Both the position numbers and the translations under genes were made by a program. 47,579 bases of DNA from Hydrogenophaga sp. Root209 (GTDB taxonomy: Bacteria > Pseudomonadota > Gammaproteobacteria > Burkholderiales > Burkholderiaceae_C): the NCBI RefSeq assembly GCF_001428625.1, contig NZ_LMIE01000009.1, positions 1 through 47,579 on the forward strand, in the 5' to 3' direction. The first letter of the stretch is position 1, and every line of letters starts with the position of its first letter. The notes beneath the pieces are model-generated. The model was not told the origin of the DNA and searched no databases. It worked only from the letters and a program-made list of their open reading frames with translations. Positions 27,749 through 37,966 of this stretch are shown here, piece after piece.

Positions 27749-28165
27749 TCAGCGTGTTCCGCCCGGCAAGACCTGCAGCAGGATGGCCGACCAGATCACC
27801 CGCTGGTCGGCCTCGCTGAGCGGCGCCTCGCCCTGACTGCCCAGAAACCACCCGATGTGCTCGTCGAAGCGCCGGTGGTTCTTGTCGCTCGGGCTGTAGA
27901 TGTAGAGCGGCCATTCGCGCTCGACCTCGCAGCCGGTGACGATGGTGAGGCTGCGGTGGGGCACGATGTCCAGCGGCTGCAGGTGCACCAGTGCCAGTTC
28001 CCGCACCAGGTCGTCATGCTCGATGACCAGATGCGTGCAGGCCAGGCCGGTGAGACGGTCGGTGTGCGCAGCGGGCGGTGCGGGCTGTTCCGCCACCGAC
28101 ACAATGCGCCCCACCACCACGCGGACCGGAAAGTCACCGCGTGAGGTCTGGGCCAGCTGGATCAT
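27749..28165 (-). CDS. Hypothetical protein, N-terminus probably frameshifted
   Basis: A 138-residue frame from ATG 28165, with segments such as RVVVGRIVSVAEQP, THLVIEHDDLVRELALVHLQPLDIVPHRSLTIVTG and FDEHIGWFLGSQGEAPLSEADQRVIW. I do not recognise the family. The frame stays open and codon-like upstream (reading HVLELQTAPGRPRPFRVDLS, then GAEP before the Met) to about 28240 but has no start codon there. A different frame starting TTG at 28284 gives SNSDEQQQRKPHEHP. One missing base in the GGGG run at 28237-28240 would join them into a longer protein. So the intact gene probably ran from 28284 to 27749. Confidence 0.6.
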   Translation of the reverse strand: MIQLAQTSRGDFPVRVVVGRIVSVAEQPAPPAAHTDRLTGLACTHLVIEHDDLVRELALVHLQPLDIVPHRSLTIVTGCEVEREWPLYIYSPSDKNHRRFDEHIGWFLGSQGEAPLSEADQRVIWSAILLQVLPGGTR

Positions 28166-28386
28166 GGGCTCGGCGCCGGACAGGTCAACACGGAACGGGC
28201 GCGGGCGGCCGGGGGCGGTCTGGAGTTCAAGGACATGGGGTGCTCGTGGGGCTTGCGTTGTTGTTGTTCGTCGCTGTTACTCAAGGTAACCGAAGCCCCC
28301 CATTTGAGGGACGCTTTGGGTAATGGATCACACAACTCCCTGCCCGGCCCCCTGCCGCGCCAGTCGAAAGACCTACTGCGCAGCGC

Positions 28387-29060
28387 TCAGGCCGTGGCGA
28401 TCTCCTGCAGCCCCAGCTTCTCCACCATGGCCTTGCGCAGCAGGAACTTCTGGATCTTGCCGGTGATGGTCATCGGAAAGGCGTCGACGAATTCGATGTA
28501 GCGCGGCACCTTGTAGTGCGCGATCTGCCTCTGCGCAAAGGTCTGCAGTTCCTCGGCGGTGGCGCTCTGCCCGGCCTTGAGCACCACGCAGGCGCACAGC
28601 ACCTCGCCATAGAGCACATCGGGCACGCCGACCACCTGCACATCCTGCACCTTGGGGTGGCGGGAATAGAACGCCTCGATCTCGCGCGGGTAGACGTTCT
28701 CGCCACCGCGGATCACCATGTCCTTCAAGCGGCCGACGATGTTCACATACCCCTCGCCGTCCATGGTGGCGAGGTCGCCGGTGTGCATCCAGCCGTCGGC
28801 ATCAATGGCTTCGCGCGTCTTAAGTGAGGTTGCACAGCCGGTCCTCGGGCGTGAGGCGGATCGCCTCGCCCACGAAGAAGCCGTTGTTGAGGAATCGGGT
28901 CGGTGGGCGAGAGCGTGGGCCCGACGCTGGCCAACTGGCTCACGTGTTCGGGTCCGGCCCGCACCGGCACGTCGTTGAAGTCGCGCATGCCCGGCGTGCG
29001 CCCGCCGCGACAGCGCCCACACGCCCGGACTTTCCCTGACGGCGGGTTGTTCCGTTTCGC
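28387..29060 (-). pseudogene. Remnant of an AMP-dependent acyl-CoA synthetase
   Basis: Three pieces of one ligase lie in three frames. Piece 1, 28988 to about 28893, reads [15 protein letters not shown] to LSPTDPI. Piece 2, 28891-28820, reads [20 protein letters not shown] and stops. Piece 3, 28821-28387, reads from [15 protein letters not shown] to [15 protein letters not shown] and is the normal C-terminal domain with its catalytic lysine. In intact relatives the phosphate loop lies between pieces 1 and 2, and about 200 residues of the adenylation domain lie between 2 and 3. Both are gone, as is the N-terminus. The product cannot be an active ligase. Confidence 0.8.
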
Positions 29061-29100
29061 CACAACCTCGCGGCGGTCCTGGCCCCGCAGGCGCCAGTCA

Positions 29101-32100
29101 TCACACGGTGCTGGCCTGCCCGATCAGTTCGGCCGCGGCCTCGAAGTCCAGCGCGTCCAGCAGCCGCTCCATGCGTTGGACCACCTCCGCACCGAACCGC
29201 CGGGCCAGGGCGGCCTGGTGCTCGGCAAAGAACGTCAACGCATCCAGGTCCTGGCCCAGCAGCATCAACCGAAACGCGGCCAGCGCCTCGTCACCGATCG
29301 GCGCGACAGCGTGCACCGTCGGCGGCAGCACCACGGCCTGGGCACACAGCTCCTGCGTGAGGTCTTCCAGTTCGGCCATGGCCGCACGCAAGGGCGGCCA
29401 CAGCAAGACCACCGAACTCTCGGGCGCCTGCGCGCGCAAGAGGTCTTCGAGCCCGCGCGCCACGGTGTACACCCGCCGCGCCTCGACCAGACCCGCGACG
29501 CCCTTGAGCTTGTGCATGCGTGAGGCCAGCGCGGTGCGCATGGCTTCGTCCAGTCCGGCGGGCGGCGGTTCGTGCCGCAGCGGGCCGAACTCCTCGAGCA
29601 TGCGGCGCAAGGCGCTCAGGAACAGCGCCTGGTCACCACCCATGCGCTCCAGCGCGGCGCGGTGATCGACGCAGGTCACGGCGTCCCAGGGCCCGTCGGC
29701 GGCGGCAACGGGCGCCGGCCCGGAAGCTGGCAGCACCGGATCGTCCAGCACCACCAGCGACGTGCCGCGCGCACGTTCGATGTGTTCGCGCAGCACGCCC
29801 TGAAGATGCTGGGGGTCCAGCTGCTTGTTGAGGTAATCGTTCATGCCCGCGGCCATCGCCTGGTCGCGGTCTTCGGTCTGCGTGCCGGCACTCAGGGCGA
29901 TCACGGGCAGGTGCGCCAGCTCCAGCTCGCCACGGATGCGCCGGGTGGTTTGCAGTCCATCCATCTCGGGCATCTGCACATCCATCAACACGGCGTCGAA
30001 GCGCTGGGGCCAGCGCCTCAGGTGCACCAAAGCCTGTTCACCCGAAGCCGCACAGGTGGCCTGCGCCCCCAGCTGCTCCAGCTGATGGCGCGTCACGGCC
30101 AGCTGGATGTCGCTGTCGTCCACCACCAGGATGTGCAGGTCGCGCAGGGCGTGGCTGGCGGCCAGCCGCCCGGTCGGCAATGTTTCCCCGCCCTGCGGTT
30201 CGGGCAGCGGCACGCGCAACGCCGCGAGCAGCGCCATCAGACCGTCCATGCTGAATTCGATCAGCGGCCTCAGGGGCTCATCCACGTGGGTGGCCGTGCG
30301 TGCGGCCGCCAGCGCCTTCTCGGCCCGGAAGCTGTGCTCCACCAGGGAGGTGATGCCCAAGGTGCCAGCCAGCCCCTTGAGGGTGTGGGCCACGCGCGCG
30401 CCCGACTTGAAGTCGCCCGCCGCCAGGCCGGTCTGCAGCTCGTCGATCTGGCGGGGATGGTCGTCGATGAAGCGCTCCAGAAAGCGGGCGTAGGCCTTGG
30501 CGCTGCCGCCCAGGCGGTTGAGCGCTGCCTGCAGTTCGACACCCTGCATGTCGGCCAGCGCCTGCGCGGCAGCGGGCACCTCGCAGGCCGCGGGTGCGAG
30601 CCCCTCACCGGGCGGCGGCAGCGCAGGCGTCTGTTGATCCAGGGCGTGCGGCATGTGCTGCCGAATGGTCCGCAGCAACTGGGCCAGGTCAAACGGCTTG
30701 CCCACGTGGTCGTTCATGCCCGCCTGCAGGCAGGCTTCCCGGTCGCTGGCCATGGCGTTGGCGGTCATGGCGATCACGGGCAGTGCGCTCAGGCCGAGCT
30801 CTGCGCGAATGCAGCGCGTGGCGGTGTAGCCGTCCATCACGGGCATCTGCACGTCCATGAGCACCAGCTCGAACGCGGCGCTGTCGGCCGCCAGCATGTC
30901 GACCGCGATCTGCCCGTTGCCCGCCACCGTGATGCGTGCACCCTCGCCGGCAAGCAGCTCGCAGGCCACTTGCTGGTTGGTCTCGTTGTCCTCCACCAGC
31001 AGGATGCGAACGCCCTCCAGCACACCGCGGCGTTGCGCGCGGGCGGCGGGCGCCAGCACGCCGCCCCGTTCATCGCGGGCCGCCTTCACGGCATCGACCA
31101 GCATGGAACCGGTCACGGGCTTGATCAGGTAGCCGTCGAGCAGGCTCTTTTCGGTGAGGTCCTTGCTCTCCAGCAGTTCGCGGCCGTGGGCTGTGACCAT
31201 GATCAGCAGGTCCAGGGCTTCGCTGAGCGGCGGCGACTTGAGCTGGCGCGCCGACTCCCAACCGTCCAGACCCGGCATGTGCCAGTCCATGAACACGGCG
31301 TCGAAACGCCGCCCGTCGCGGCGGGCCTGCGCCAGGCATTCGATGGCCGCTTCGCCACTGGACACCACCTCCACCCGCCACCCGTTGGCATGCGCCATGA
31401 CGGCGAGCGTGTCGCGGGCAATGTCGTTGTCGTCCACGATCAGCACATCCAGCGCGGGCGCGCCGGGCGCGGGGTCGCGCTCGTCCTGCAGCAGTGCAGG
31501 CGGCACCTCCAGCGCAACGGAAAACCGGAACACCGTGCCACGACCGAGCTCGCTGTCCAGTGCCAGTTCGCCGCCCATCAGGGCCACGAGACGCTGGCAG
31601 ATCACCAGCCCGAGGCCGGTGCCGCCAAAGCGGCGTGTGGTGGTGGCCTCGGCCTGGGTGAAGCCCTCGAAGATGCGGGTCTGGTTCTCCGGTGCAATGC
31701 CGATGCCGGTGTCGCGCACGGCCACGTCCAGCATCACCTGGGTGGCGCTGGTGCGCCGCGCCCGCAACGAGATCACCACCTCGCCGAAATTGGTGAACTT
31801 GATCGCGTTGCCCGCCAGGTTCACCAGGATCTGGCGCAGGCGCAAGGCATCGCCCAGCAGCACCGGCGGCACGGTGGGGTCGATGTCGAACAACACTTCG
31901 ATTTCCTTCTCGCCCACGCTGGCCGAGAGCACCGTCGCCAGCTCGCGGAACAGGCGATCGATCTCGAAGGGATGGGGGTCCAGCGTGAACTTGCCGGCCT
32001 CGACCTTGGAGAAATCCAGGATGTCGTTGAGCAAGCCGAGCAGCGAGCGAGCAGCGTTCTCGGTCTTGCTGGTGTAGTCGAGCTGTCGCGAGGTGAGCCC

Positions 32101-34815
32101 GGTGCGCTGCAGCAGCGAGAGCATGCCCAGGATGGCGTTCATGGGCGTGCGGATTTCATGGCTCATGTTGGCCAGGAACTGGCTCTTGGAGCGCGAAGCC
32201 GCCTCGGCCGCCTCCGCCGCCTGGATGACCTGGGAGATGTCGAAGCGAAAGCTCACCACGTGCCCGTCAGGCATGGCGCGCTCGACCACGCGCAGCGTTC
32301 GGCCGTCGGGGATGCGGCGCTCCCAGTCGCCGCCCTGGCGGTGGTCCCGCACCCGCTCGGCGACCCACTCCTCGTTGCGCCCACGCGCTCCCGGTGGCTC
32401 GTACAAGGCCAGGCTGGCGCGCACGATGGTTTCAAACTTCGCGCCCGGCTTGAGCAGGTCGTTGATCTCGCGGTAGAGCTCGCGGTAGCGGTCGTTGCAG
32501 AACACCAGCTCGTCGTCGGCGTTGAAGATCACCACGCCGGCGCCCGTGACCTCCAGTGCGCTGGACATGAGCTCGTTGGAGCGGCGGGCCTGCGCCTCCG
32601 CTTCACGGCGCGCGGAGATGTCGACGTAGGTGGTCACGAAGCCGCCTTTGTCCAGCCGGCCCCGGCGCAGCTCGATCACCTCCCCGCCCGGCATGGTGCG
32701 CTCGAACTGCTGCTTGCGGCCAGCGTTGACCGCCGTGTGGATGAGCTCGCGCACCTGCTGGTCCACATCGCCGGGGCCGTAGTCGCCCTGCTCGGCACTG
32801 AAGCGAACCATGTCCTCGAAGCGGCTCACACCGGGCTGGCGCAGGTGGGCAGGCAGGCGAAAGAGGCGGCCGAAGTCGGTGTTGGCCACCATCAGGACGC
32901 CGTCGGCGCCGATCACGCTGAGCGCGCACGGCAGGCTTTCGATGACGTTGGTGAGCAGCTCGTTGCTGCGCTCCATCGCATCCGTCAGCTGTTTGGCTGC
33001 GGTGATGTCCTGGATCGCGCCGACCAGGCCCCGTGCCACGCCGCCACGCACTTCCAGTTCACCCACCGCGCGCACCCTGATCTCGCGCCCCCGGGCAGTG
33101 ATCAGCGGCAGCTCGAGATCGAACGCCTGACTGGTTTCCAGTGCCTGCCTGAAGGCTGCTTCAATCTCGGCGCGTGCCTCCGGCGGAAAATACGACAAGG
33201 CCTCTTTCAGCGTGGGCAGGTGCCCGGGCTCGCAATCGTGGATACGGCAGGTCTGATCGGTCCAGCGGATCTGTTTGGTGCTCAGATCCATTGCCCATCC
33301 ACCCACGCCCCCGATGCGCCCGGTGCGGTCCAGGAAGGCCTGGCTCGACAGCAGCGCCTCCGCGTTCTGGCGGCGCTCGGTGACGTCGCTCTGGATCGCC
33401 ATGAATCCCATGAATTCACCCGCGTCGGATTTCAGTGGCTGTATTTCCAGTTCAATCCAGTACTCGCGCCCGGTCTTGCTGCGATTGAGCAGTTCCCCAT
33501 GAAATGGCAGGCGCGCGTCCAGGGTCTCCCGGATGCGCGTCAACTCGCGCACATCGGTCCCTTCGAATTGCACGAACTCGCCAGCGCGGCATCCCATCAC
33601 CTCACCCATGCTGTAGCCAGTGATGCGCTCGAAGCCGTCGTTGACCCAGGTGATGCGGCGCTGGGTGTCGGTGATCACGACCCCGTTGGACGTGCGTTGT
33701 GCCACCACCGCCAACCGTTCGAGGTTGATCGTCATCGAGCGCGCCAGCGCTTCGGCTCTCAGACGCGCACGCACCGACTGGGTCGACATCCAGGCCAGCG
33801 CCAGGGTGAGCAAAATGCCCACGCCCAGCACCACGAAAGCGGGCAGCTGCGTGATCGACTGCTCGAAGGCGTGTGTGCTGCTGGTGTGCAGGATGAAGTT
33901 CTGCCCATACACCTGAAAGCGCAGTTGCTGGTTGTACATGGCCGGCGGTGCGAGCCGGGGCTCGCTGGTGCGGGTGATGCCTCTCCCGCCTTCGATGACG
34001 TGAACGCCCGTGATCCAGTTCTCCGGCGCAGGCTCGTCTTTGCCCGAATACAGCTGGAACGTGACCATGTCTTCGGTGACAGCGGTGACACCGGACAGCA
34101 CATCGCGGGCAATCAGCGGCGCATACAGAACACCAAGCAGCCGGGCTTCCCGTTCTTCCGCGGTGGACGGGAGCTGTCCACCAGCGTAGATCGGCAAAAA
34201 CATCAAGAATCCGGGCGAGGTCTGGCCATCACGCTCCAAGGGCACGGCGGGGCTGAGCGTGATATCACCACTGGCAATGGCGTGCTCGATCGCGGCACGC
34301 GGCCGGGGATCGCTGCCCATGTCGGCGCCCATGGAGCCCGGGCTCAGCACCTCGGGCTCGACGTAGCGAATGATGTACAGCGTGTCGTGATGCTTCTCGC
34401 CGAACTGGCGCAACACCAGCCCCGGCGAATCGCCCGCACGCACACGATCGAGGTAGGCGGGCAGCTCCGCGCGCCGCACGCGGTCCACCAGGCCCAAGCC
34501 CCGGTTGCCGGGAAACTCACGCTGCAGATCCATCGAATCGACGAACGCCTTGAACTCCGGGCGATCCACCTGCTCGCTGGCCGCATAGGCCCCGCGCGCG
34601 CCCTTGAGCCCGTACACCGAGGCCGACAGGCGCTGGGTGACTTCCGTGGTGATCAGCTCGCTCTTGCGCGCGAACTCGGACTGGGCGTCGGCCTGCACGC
34701 GCCGCGCCAGGGACCCGGCCCCCAGAACACTGGCCACCAGGCCCAGGCACACGATCGCCACGGTCAGGCTGAAGCTGGCGAGCGTGCGCTGGGGAGGAGG
34801 CAGGTCTGAGTTCAT
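29101..34815 (-). CDS. Hybrid sensor kinase: CHASE, four PAS, kinase, three receiver and two Hpt domains
   Basis: A 1904-residue multidomain phosphorelay protein. Order: N-terminal membrane segment (about 15-40), periplasmic CHASE domain (about 70-230), second membrane segment (about 325-345), four PAS repeats (about 360-870), HisKA with H886 in [12 protein letters not shown], HATPase (ending near 1110), receivers with aspartates D1177, D1321 and D1612, and Hpt histidines H1477 ([10 protein letters not shown]) and H1768 ([10 protein letters not shown]). The third receiver ends its lysine motif as NKQ rather than KP. ATG 34815 is chosen over GTG 34842. It should sense a small molecule in the periplasm and signals in the cytoplasm. 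It is divergent from a receiver protein gene 202 bases away, a likely partner. Confidence 0.95.
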   Translation of the reverse strand: MNSDLPPPQRTLASFSLTVAIVCLGLVASVLGAGSLARRVQADAQSEFARKSELITTEVTQRLSASVYGLKGARGAYAASEQVDRPEFKAFVDSMDLQREFPGNRGLGLVDRVRRAELPAYLDRVRAGDSPGLVLRQFGEKHHDTLYIIRYVEPEVLSPGSMGADMGSDPRPRAAIEHAIASGDITLSPAVPLERDGQTSPGFLMFLPIYAGGQLPSTAEEREARLLGVLYAPLIARDVLSGVTAVTEDMVTFQLYSGKDEPAPENWITGVHVIEGGRGITRTSEPRLAPPAMYNQQLRFQVYGQNFILHTSSTHAFEQSITQLPAFVVLGVGILLTLALAWMSTQSVRARLRAEALARSMTINLERLAVVAQRTSNGVVITDTQRRITWVNDGFERITGYSMGEVMGCRAGEFVQFEGTDVRELTRIRETLDARLPFHGELLNRSKTGREYWIELEIQPLKSDAGEFMGFMAIQSDVTERRQNAEALLSSQAFLDRTGRIGGVGGWAMDLSTKQIRWTDQTCRIHDCEPGHLPTLKEALSYFPPEARAEIEAAFRQALETSQAFDLELPLITARGREIRVRAVGELEVRGGVARGLVGAIQDITAAKQLTDAMERSNELLTNVIESLPCALSVIGADGVLMVANTDFGRLFRLPAHLRQPGVSRFEDMVRFSAEQGDYGPGDVDQQVRELIHTAVNAGRKQQFERTMPGGEVIELRRGRLDKGGFVTTYVDISARREAEAQARRSNELMSSALEVTGAGVVIFNADDELVFCNDRYRELYREINDLLKPGAKFETIVRASLALYEPPGARGRNEEWVAERVRDHRQGGDWERRIPDGRTLRVVERAMPDGHVVSFRFDISQVIQAAEAAEAASRSKSQFLANMSHEIRTPMNAILGMLSLLQRTGLTSRQLDYTSKTENAARSLLGLLNDILDFSKVEAGKFTLDPHPFEIDRLFRELATVLSASVGEKEIEVLFDIDPTVPPVLLGDALRLRQILVNLAGNAIKFTNFGEVVISLRARRTSATQVMLDVAVRDTGIGIAPENQTRIFEGFTQAEATTTRRFGGTGLGLVICQRLVALMGGELALDSELGRGTVFRFSVALEVPPALLQDERDPAPGAPALDVLIVDDNDIARDTLAVMAHANGWRVEVVSSGEAAIECLAQARRDGRRFDAVFMDWHMPGLDGWESARQLKSPPLSEALDLLIMVTAHGRELLESKDLTEKSLLDGYLIKPVTGSMLVDAVKAARDERGGVLAPAARAQRRGVLEGVRILLVEDNETNQQVACELLAGEGARITVAGNGQIAVDMLAADSAAFELVLMDVQMPVMDGYTATRCIRAELGLSALPVIAMTANAMASDREACLQAGMNDHVGKPFDLAQLLRTIRQHMPHALDQQTPALPPPGEGLAPAACEVPAAAQALADMQGVELQAALNRLGGSAKAYARFLERFIDDHPRQIDELQTGLAAGDFKSGARVAHTLKGLAGTLGITSLVEHSFRAEKALAAARTATHVDEPLRPLIEFSMDGLMALLAALRVPLPEPQGGETLPTGRLAASHALRDLHILVVDDSDIQLAVTRHQLEQLGAQATCAASGEQALVHLRRWPQRFDAVLMDVQMPEMDGLQTTRRIRGELELAHLPVIALSAGTQTEDRDQAMAAGMNDYLNKQLDPQHLQGVLREHIERARGTSLVVLDDPVLPASGPAPVAAADGPWDAVTCVDHRAALERMGGDQALFLSALRRMLEEFGPLRHEPPPAGLDEAMRTALASRMHKLKGVAGLVEARRVYTVARGLEDLLRAQAPESSVVLLWPPLRAAMAELEDLTQELCAQAVVLPPTVHAVAPIGDEALAAFRLMLLGQDLDALTFFAEHQAALARRFGAEVVQRMERLLDALDFEAAAELIGQASTV

Positions 34816-35017
34816 GGGCGCGATCTCTGAGGGGCAGGACACTCAAGTGTCTTGCCGATGCCCGCAGGCAAGGCCTTGAAAAGCGGGAGCGCCACCGGCC
34901 AGTTGCGGCGATCGGGGCGCCGATGCGGGGATCTGCGGGCGGTCGGTGCCGCTTTTCCGGGGTTTGCCGTGGCGCGGAAACACGGAACATCACACCATCA
35001 CCCAACTGGAGCAACCA

Positions 35018-35833
35018 GTGAACACTTCCACCGCCCATGCCATGCCCGATCGACGCCGGGTGCTGATCGTCGACGACGACCCGACCATGGTGCATGTGCT
35101 TGCGCGCACGCTGATGGACTGTGCCCAGTTGTATTTTTCGGTGCGCGGTGAAGATGCCCTGAAGAAGCTCGAGGCGCACAAGCCCGACCTGATGCTGATC
35201 GATGTCGACATGCCCGACCTGAGCGGCTACGACGTGATTCAGCGCATGCGCAAGAACCCCGAGACGCGAGACACCCAAGTCATCATGGTCACGTCACACA
35301 CCGAGGAGAGCTACCGCCGCCGGGCGATGGAACTCGGCGCGGTCGACTTCTTCCTCAAGCCGATCAACCGCGAGGAAGTCCGCGAGCGGGTGGATCAGTT
35401 GCTGAACCAGGACGTTGAGTCGATCGAACTGAGCTTCTCGTCCCAAGGCGACTTCACCAGCAAGACCGGGCAGGTGTCCGACCCCAGGGGTCCCAAGCCC
35501 CCCGGCCACTCCCGGGTTGAGCTGGAGAACGGTTTTGCGGAAACGCAGATCTTCGCGGAGTTCCCTCCGCTTGCCAAAAAGGCCAGCGCTGTCAGCGTTC
35601 CCGCGGTCGCGCCCGCGATACCCGTCCTGCCCGCGGCCAGCGCCGATGACATCACCTCGGAGTTGTTCGAGCGCATGTCGGCCATCCTGGAGCAGACCGA
35701 ATCGATACGCCACACCGACCAGAAGAGCCTGTCGCCCGCCGTGTCCCAGCGCATCGCGCGCATCGAGGAAGAATGTGCCGAGATCATCCAGTTGCTGGTG
35801 ACCCTGAGCGACCGCGAAACGAGCGCCGCCTAA
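35018..35833 (+). CDS. Response regulator with receiver domain and uncharacterised C-terminus
   Basis: A 271-residue protein. Residues about 15-135 are a receiver domain: acidic pair in VLIVDDDPTM, phosphoacceptor D62 (LIDVDMPDLSG), threonine/serine in VIMVTSHT and K114 in FFLKPI. After a proline-rich linker, the C-terminus (SADDITSELFERMSAILEQTESIRHT to EECAEIIQLLVTLSD) is helical and unlike any DNA-binding or enzyme domain I know. GTG 35018 is chosen, with GGAG at 35008-35011. It is divergent from the hybrid kinase, so it may receive phosphate from one of that protein's Hpt domains. Confidence 0.9.
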   Translation: MNTSTAHAMPDRRRVLIVDDDPTMVHVLARTLMDCAQLYFSVRGEDALKKLEAHKPDLMLIDVDMPDLSGYDVIQRMRKNPETRDTQVIMVTSHTEESYRRRAMELGAVDFFLKPINREEVRERVDQLLNQDVESIELSFSSQGDFTSKTGQVSDPRGPKPPGHSRVELENGFAETQIFAEFPPLAKKASAVSVPAVAPAIPVLPAASADDITSELFERMSAILEQTESIRHTDQKSLSPAVSQRIARIEEECAEIIQLLVTLSDRETSAA

Positions 35834-35844
35834 AGCGTTTCAGG

Positions 35845-36117
35845 CCCCCACGCTCCGCCGCTGCGCGGGTCGCTGCCCCCCGAGGGGGCTGGCCCTCGCC
35901 TTGGGGCGGCCCTGCGGCGGGTCCGCTGCCCCCACGCTCCGCCGCTGCGCGGGTCGCTGCCCCCCGAGGGGGCTGATCCGGCTTGGGGCGGCCCTGCGCC
36001 GGATCGCCATGCCCCCACGCTCCGCCGCTGCGCGGGTCGCTGCCCCCCCGAGGGGGCTGGCCCTCGCCTTGGGGCGGCCCTGCGGCGGGTCCGCTGCCCC
36101 CACGCTCCGCCGCTGCA
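35845..36117. repeat. Tandem array of the type A intergenic repeat (three units plus a partial)
   Basis: Units start at 35845, 35929, 36012 and 36097 (partial), a period of 83-85 bases. Each full unit begins CCCCCACGCTCCGCCGCTGC, then carries a GCCCCC/GGGGGC hairpin and a stem region. Unit 2 has a perfect outer stem GATCCGGC (35975-35982) with GCCGGATC (35998-36005); units 1 and 3 have imperfect stems. The inverted single copy at 4164-4245 belongs to the same type. Confidence 0.9.
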
Positions 36118-36126
36118 CCCCTGGTT

Positions 36127-36143
36127 TTTGCAGTTTCTGCAAA
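36127..36143. promoter_or_regulatory. Palindrome upstream of the NTF2-like/Bug gene cluster
   Basis: TTTGCAG (36127-36133) and CTGCAAA (36137-36143) are a perfect dyad around TTT in a locally AT-rich patch. A weak -35/-10 pair TTCATT (36164-36169) and TAGAGT (36187-36192), 17 bases apart, follows. It is a plausible operator. Confidence 0.4.
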
Positions 36144-36267
36144 TTTGATTTCCAACCCGGGGGTTCATTCCTCGTTGTGATCGACATAGAGTGCGCCCAC
36201 GCCCGGCGTCGGTCCGGGCCTGCGTGCGCGCCGCCGCATGCACCCATCACAAACGAGGAGACACCCG

Positions 36268-36900
36268 ATGAACGACGACTTGAACGAGCAACTGCTGATC
36301 CGGCAGATGGTGGAGCGATGGGCCGTGTGGCGCGACGCTGGAGACTGGAGCCGCTTCGCCACCGTCTGGCATCCGCAGGGCGTGATGATGGCCACCTGGT
36401 TCCAGGGTCCGTTTGCCGACTTCATCCGCGTCACGCAAGAGGGCTGGGCCAAGGGTGTGAGCATCCTGCACTTCCTGGGTGGCTCGGCGATCGAGGTGGC
36501 GGGCGACCGCGCCATCGCGCAGACCAAGATGACCATCTCGCAGCGCGGCATGGTCGAGGGCGAACACGGCCCGGTGCTGTGCGACGTGGTGTGCACAGGG
36601 CGCTTCTACGACTTCGTGGTGAAGGTCGATGGCCAGTGGAAGCTGCTGCACCGCCAGCCGATCTACGAGAAGGACCGCATCGACGCGGTCGACCCGGCGG
36701 CACAGCTCTCACTCGACCAGCAGGCCCTGGCCGGTTTCCCCGAGGGCTACCGCCACCTGGCCTACATCCAGACCCGCATCGGCTACACGGTCAAGCTCGA
36801 CATGCCGATGCTCAAGGGTCCCGAGGTGCAGGCGCTCTACCTCCGCGGCGCGGCCTGGCTGGCCGGCGGTGCGCTGGAGCGGGACATCAACCCCGCCTGA
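36268..36900 (+). CDS. NTF2-like (SnoaL-type) family protein
   Basis: A 210-residue protein of the nuclear transport factor 2/SnoaL-like superfamily. The first 140 residues give the cone fold (LIRQMVERWAVWRDAGDWSRFATVWHP, then HFLGGSAIEVAGDRAIAQTKMTISQRG and CTGRFYDFVVKVDGQWKLLHRQPIYEKD). The C-terminal 60 residues extend it. Family members are small hydrolases, isomerases or dehydratases, or non-enzymatic binders. ATG 36268 follows GAGGAG. It precedes a Bug receptor by 32 bases, a pairing that suggests a shared substrate, but none can be named. Confidence 0.85.
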   Translation: MNDDLNEQLLIRQMVERWAVWRDAGDWSRFATVWHPQGVMMATWFQGPFADFIRVTQEGWAKGVSILHFLGGSAIEVAGDRAIAQTKMTISQRGMVEGEHGPVLCDVVCTGRFYDFVVKVDGQWKLLHRQPIYEKDRIDAVDPAAQLSLDQQALAGFPEGYRHLAYIQTRIGYTVKLDMPMLKGPEVQALYLRGAAWLAGGALERDINPA

Positions 36901-36932
36901 TGCACCCGACCACAACAACACCGGAGACAGAC

Positions 36933-37937
36933 ATGCAAGACAACAGCATCTGCTCGACCTCGCGCCGCCACCTGGTGGCCGCCCTGCCCGCCGCCTGCCT
37001 GCTGAGCGCCTTCGCGCCAGCCGCCTGGGCGCAGGCCGACTTTCCGTCGCGCGCGCTGCGGGTGATCGTGCCGCAGCCGCCCGGCGGAGGCTTTGATTTT
37101 GTGGCGCGTGCGCTGGGCGAACGCCTGGCCAGGCGCCTGGGCCAACCGGTGGTGGTGGAAAACCGCACCGGCTCGGGCACGCTGATCGGCACCGATGCCG
37201 CGGCCAAGGCAGCGCCCGACGGCTACACGTTGCTCACCGGTTCGGTCTCGAACATGGTGCTCAACATGGGCCTGTACAAAAACCTCTCCTACGACAGCCT
37301 GCGCGACTTCGAACCCGTGGGCCTGGCCGTGAGCTACAGCTACACGCTGATCGCGCGTGCCGACCTGCCGTTCAAGACGCTGGCCGAGGTGGTCGCCCAC
37401 GCCAAGGCCAACCCGGGCAAGCTGACCTGCGCCTCGGCCGGCAATGGCTCGGGACAACACGTGCTGGCCGCCGCGCTCTGGCAGCTCGCCGGCGTGGAAA
37501 TCACCCACGTGCCCTACCGCGGCGCGCAGGCCGCGTACAGCGATCTGCTCGGTGGGCGGGTCGACATGTTTTTCGACCTCACGCCCACCACGCGCGCCCA
37601 CATCGAGTCGGGCAAGGTGTTCCCGCTCGCCGTCTCGGGTGCCGAGCGCAACGCGCTGCAGCCCACCGTGCCCACGCTCAACGAGACCGGCGTGGCCAGG
37701 CTGGATCTGGAGTCGTGGTTTGGCTTCTTCGCGCCGCGCGGCACGCCACCCCAAGCCCTGCAGCGCCTGCGCACCGAGCTGGCCGCGGTGATCGCCGAGC
37801 CCGAACTGCGCGAGGTCTTCACCAAGGCCGGCGGAAAACCCCTCACCATCGGCGTGGAGCAGACTTCTGCGATGCTCAAGCGCGATGTGGAGCGCTGGAC
37901 CGCGCTGATCCGCGCGGCCAACATCTCGCTCGACTGA
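36933..37937 (+). CDS. Bug/TctC-family periplasmic solute receptor
   Basis: A 334-residue Bug receptor, the third in the window. It has a signal peptide with twin arginines (TSRRHLVAALPAACLLSAFA) cleaved near AWAQ, the ligand loop PQPPGGGFDFVAR, VVENRTGSGTLIGTD, PDGYTLLTG and VPYRGAQAAYSDLLGG. It should bind a carboxylate in the periplasm. GGAG around 36923 precedes ATG 36933. It follows the NTF2-like gene and precedes the FMN reductase by 29 bases in what looks like one transcription unit. Confidence 0.93.
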   Translation: MQDNSICSTSRRHLVAALPAACLLSAFAPAAWAQADFPSRALRVIVPQPPGGGFDFVARALGERLARRLGQPVVVENRTGSGTLIGTDAAAKAAPDGYTLLTGSVSNMVLNMGLYKNLSYDSLRDFEPVGLAVSYSYTLIARADLPFKTLAEVVAHAKANPGKLTCASAGNGSGQHVLAAALWQLAGVEITHVPYRGAQAAYSDLLGGRVDMFFDLTPTTRAHIESGKVFPLAVSGAERNALQPTVPTLNETGVARLDLESWFGFFAPRGTPPQALQRLRTELAAVIAEPELREVFTKAGGKPLTIGVEQTSAMLKRDVERWTALIRAANISLD

Positions 37938-37966
37938 TCTCCTCTTCTTCATCTTCAGGACACCCC

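Larger units (their letters stand above)
35834..36267. other. Gene-free stretch holding a tandem repeat and a palindrome
   Basis: These 434 bases carry no convincing gene; open frames through the repeat are by-products of its GC content. Contents are the repeat array (35845-36117), the dyad at 36127-36143 and the leader of the NTF2-like gene, with GAGGAG at 36255-36260. Confidence 0.7.

Noticed and set aside
29572-34809. A very long open frame on the strand opposite the hybrid kinase
   Set aside because: It is a by-product of strong third-position GC in the real gene; its product is histidine/glycine/alanine-rich without any domain, and the kinase frame holds clear motifs throughout.
35845-36117. 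Tandem repeats considered as a CRISPR array
   Set aside because: Units are 83-85 bases long and continuous, with no unique spacers, and no cas genes occur; an inverted copy elsewhere shows it is a dispersed intergenic element.
35870-36243. Arginine/proline/glycine-rich open frames crossing the repeat array
   Set aside because: Repeated GC-rich units produce open frames in several phases; none has a ribosome site or non-repetitive content.
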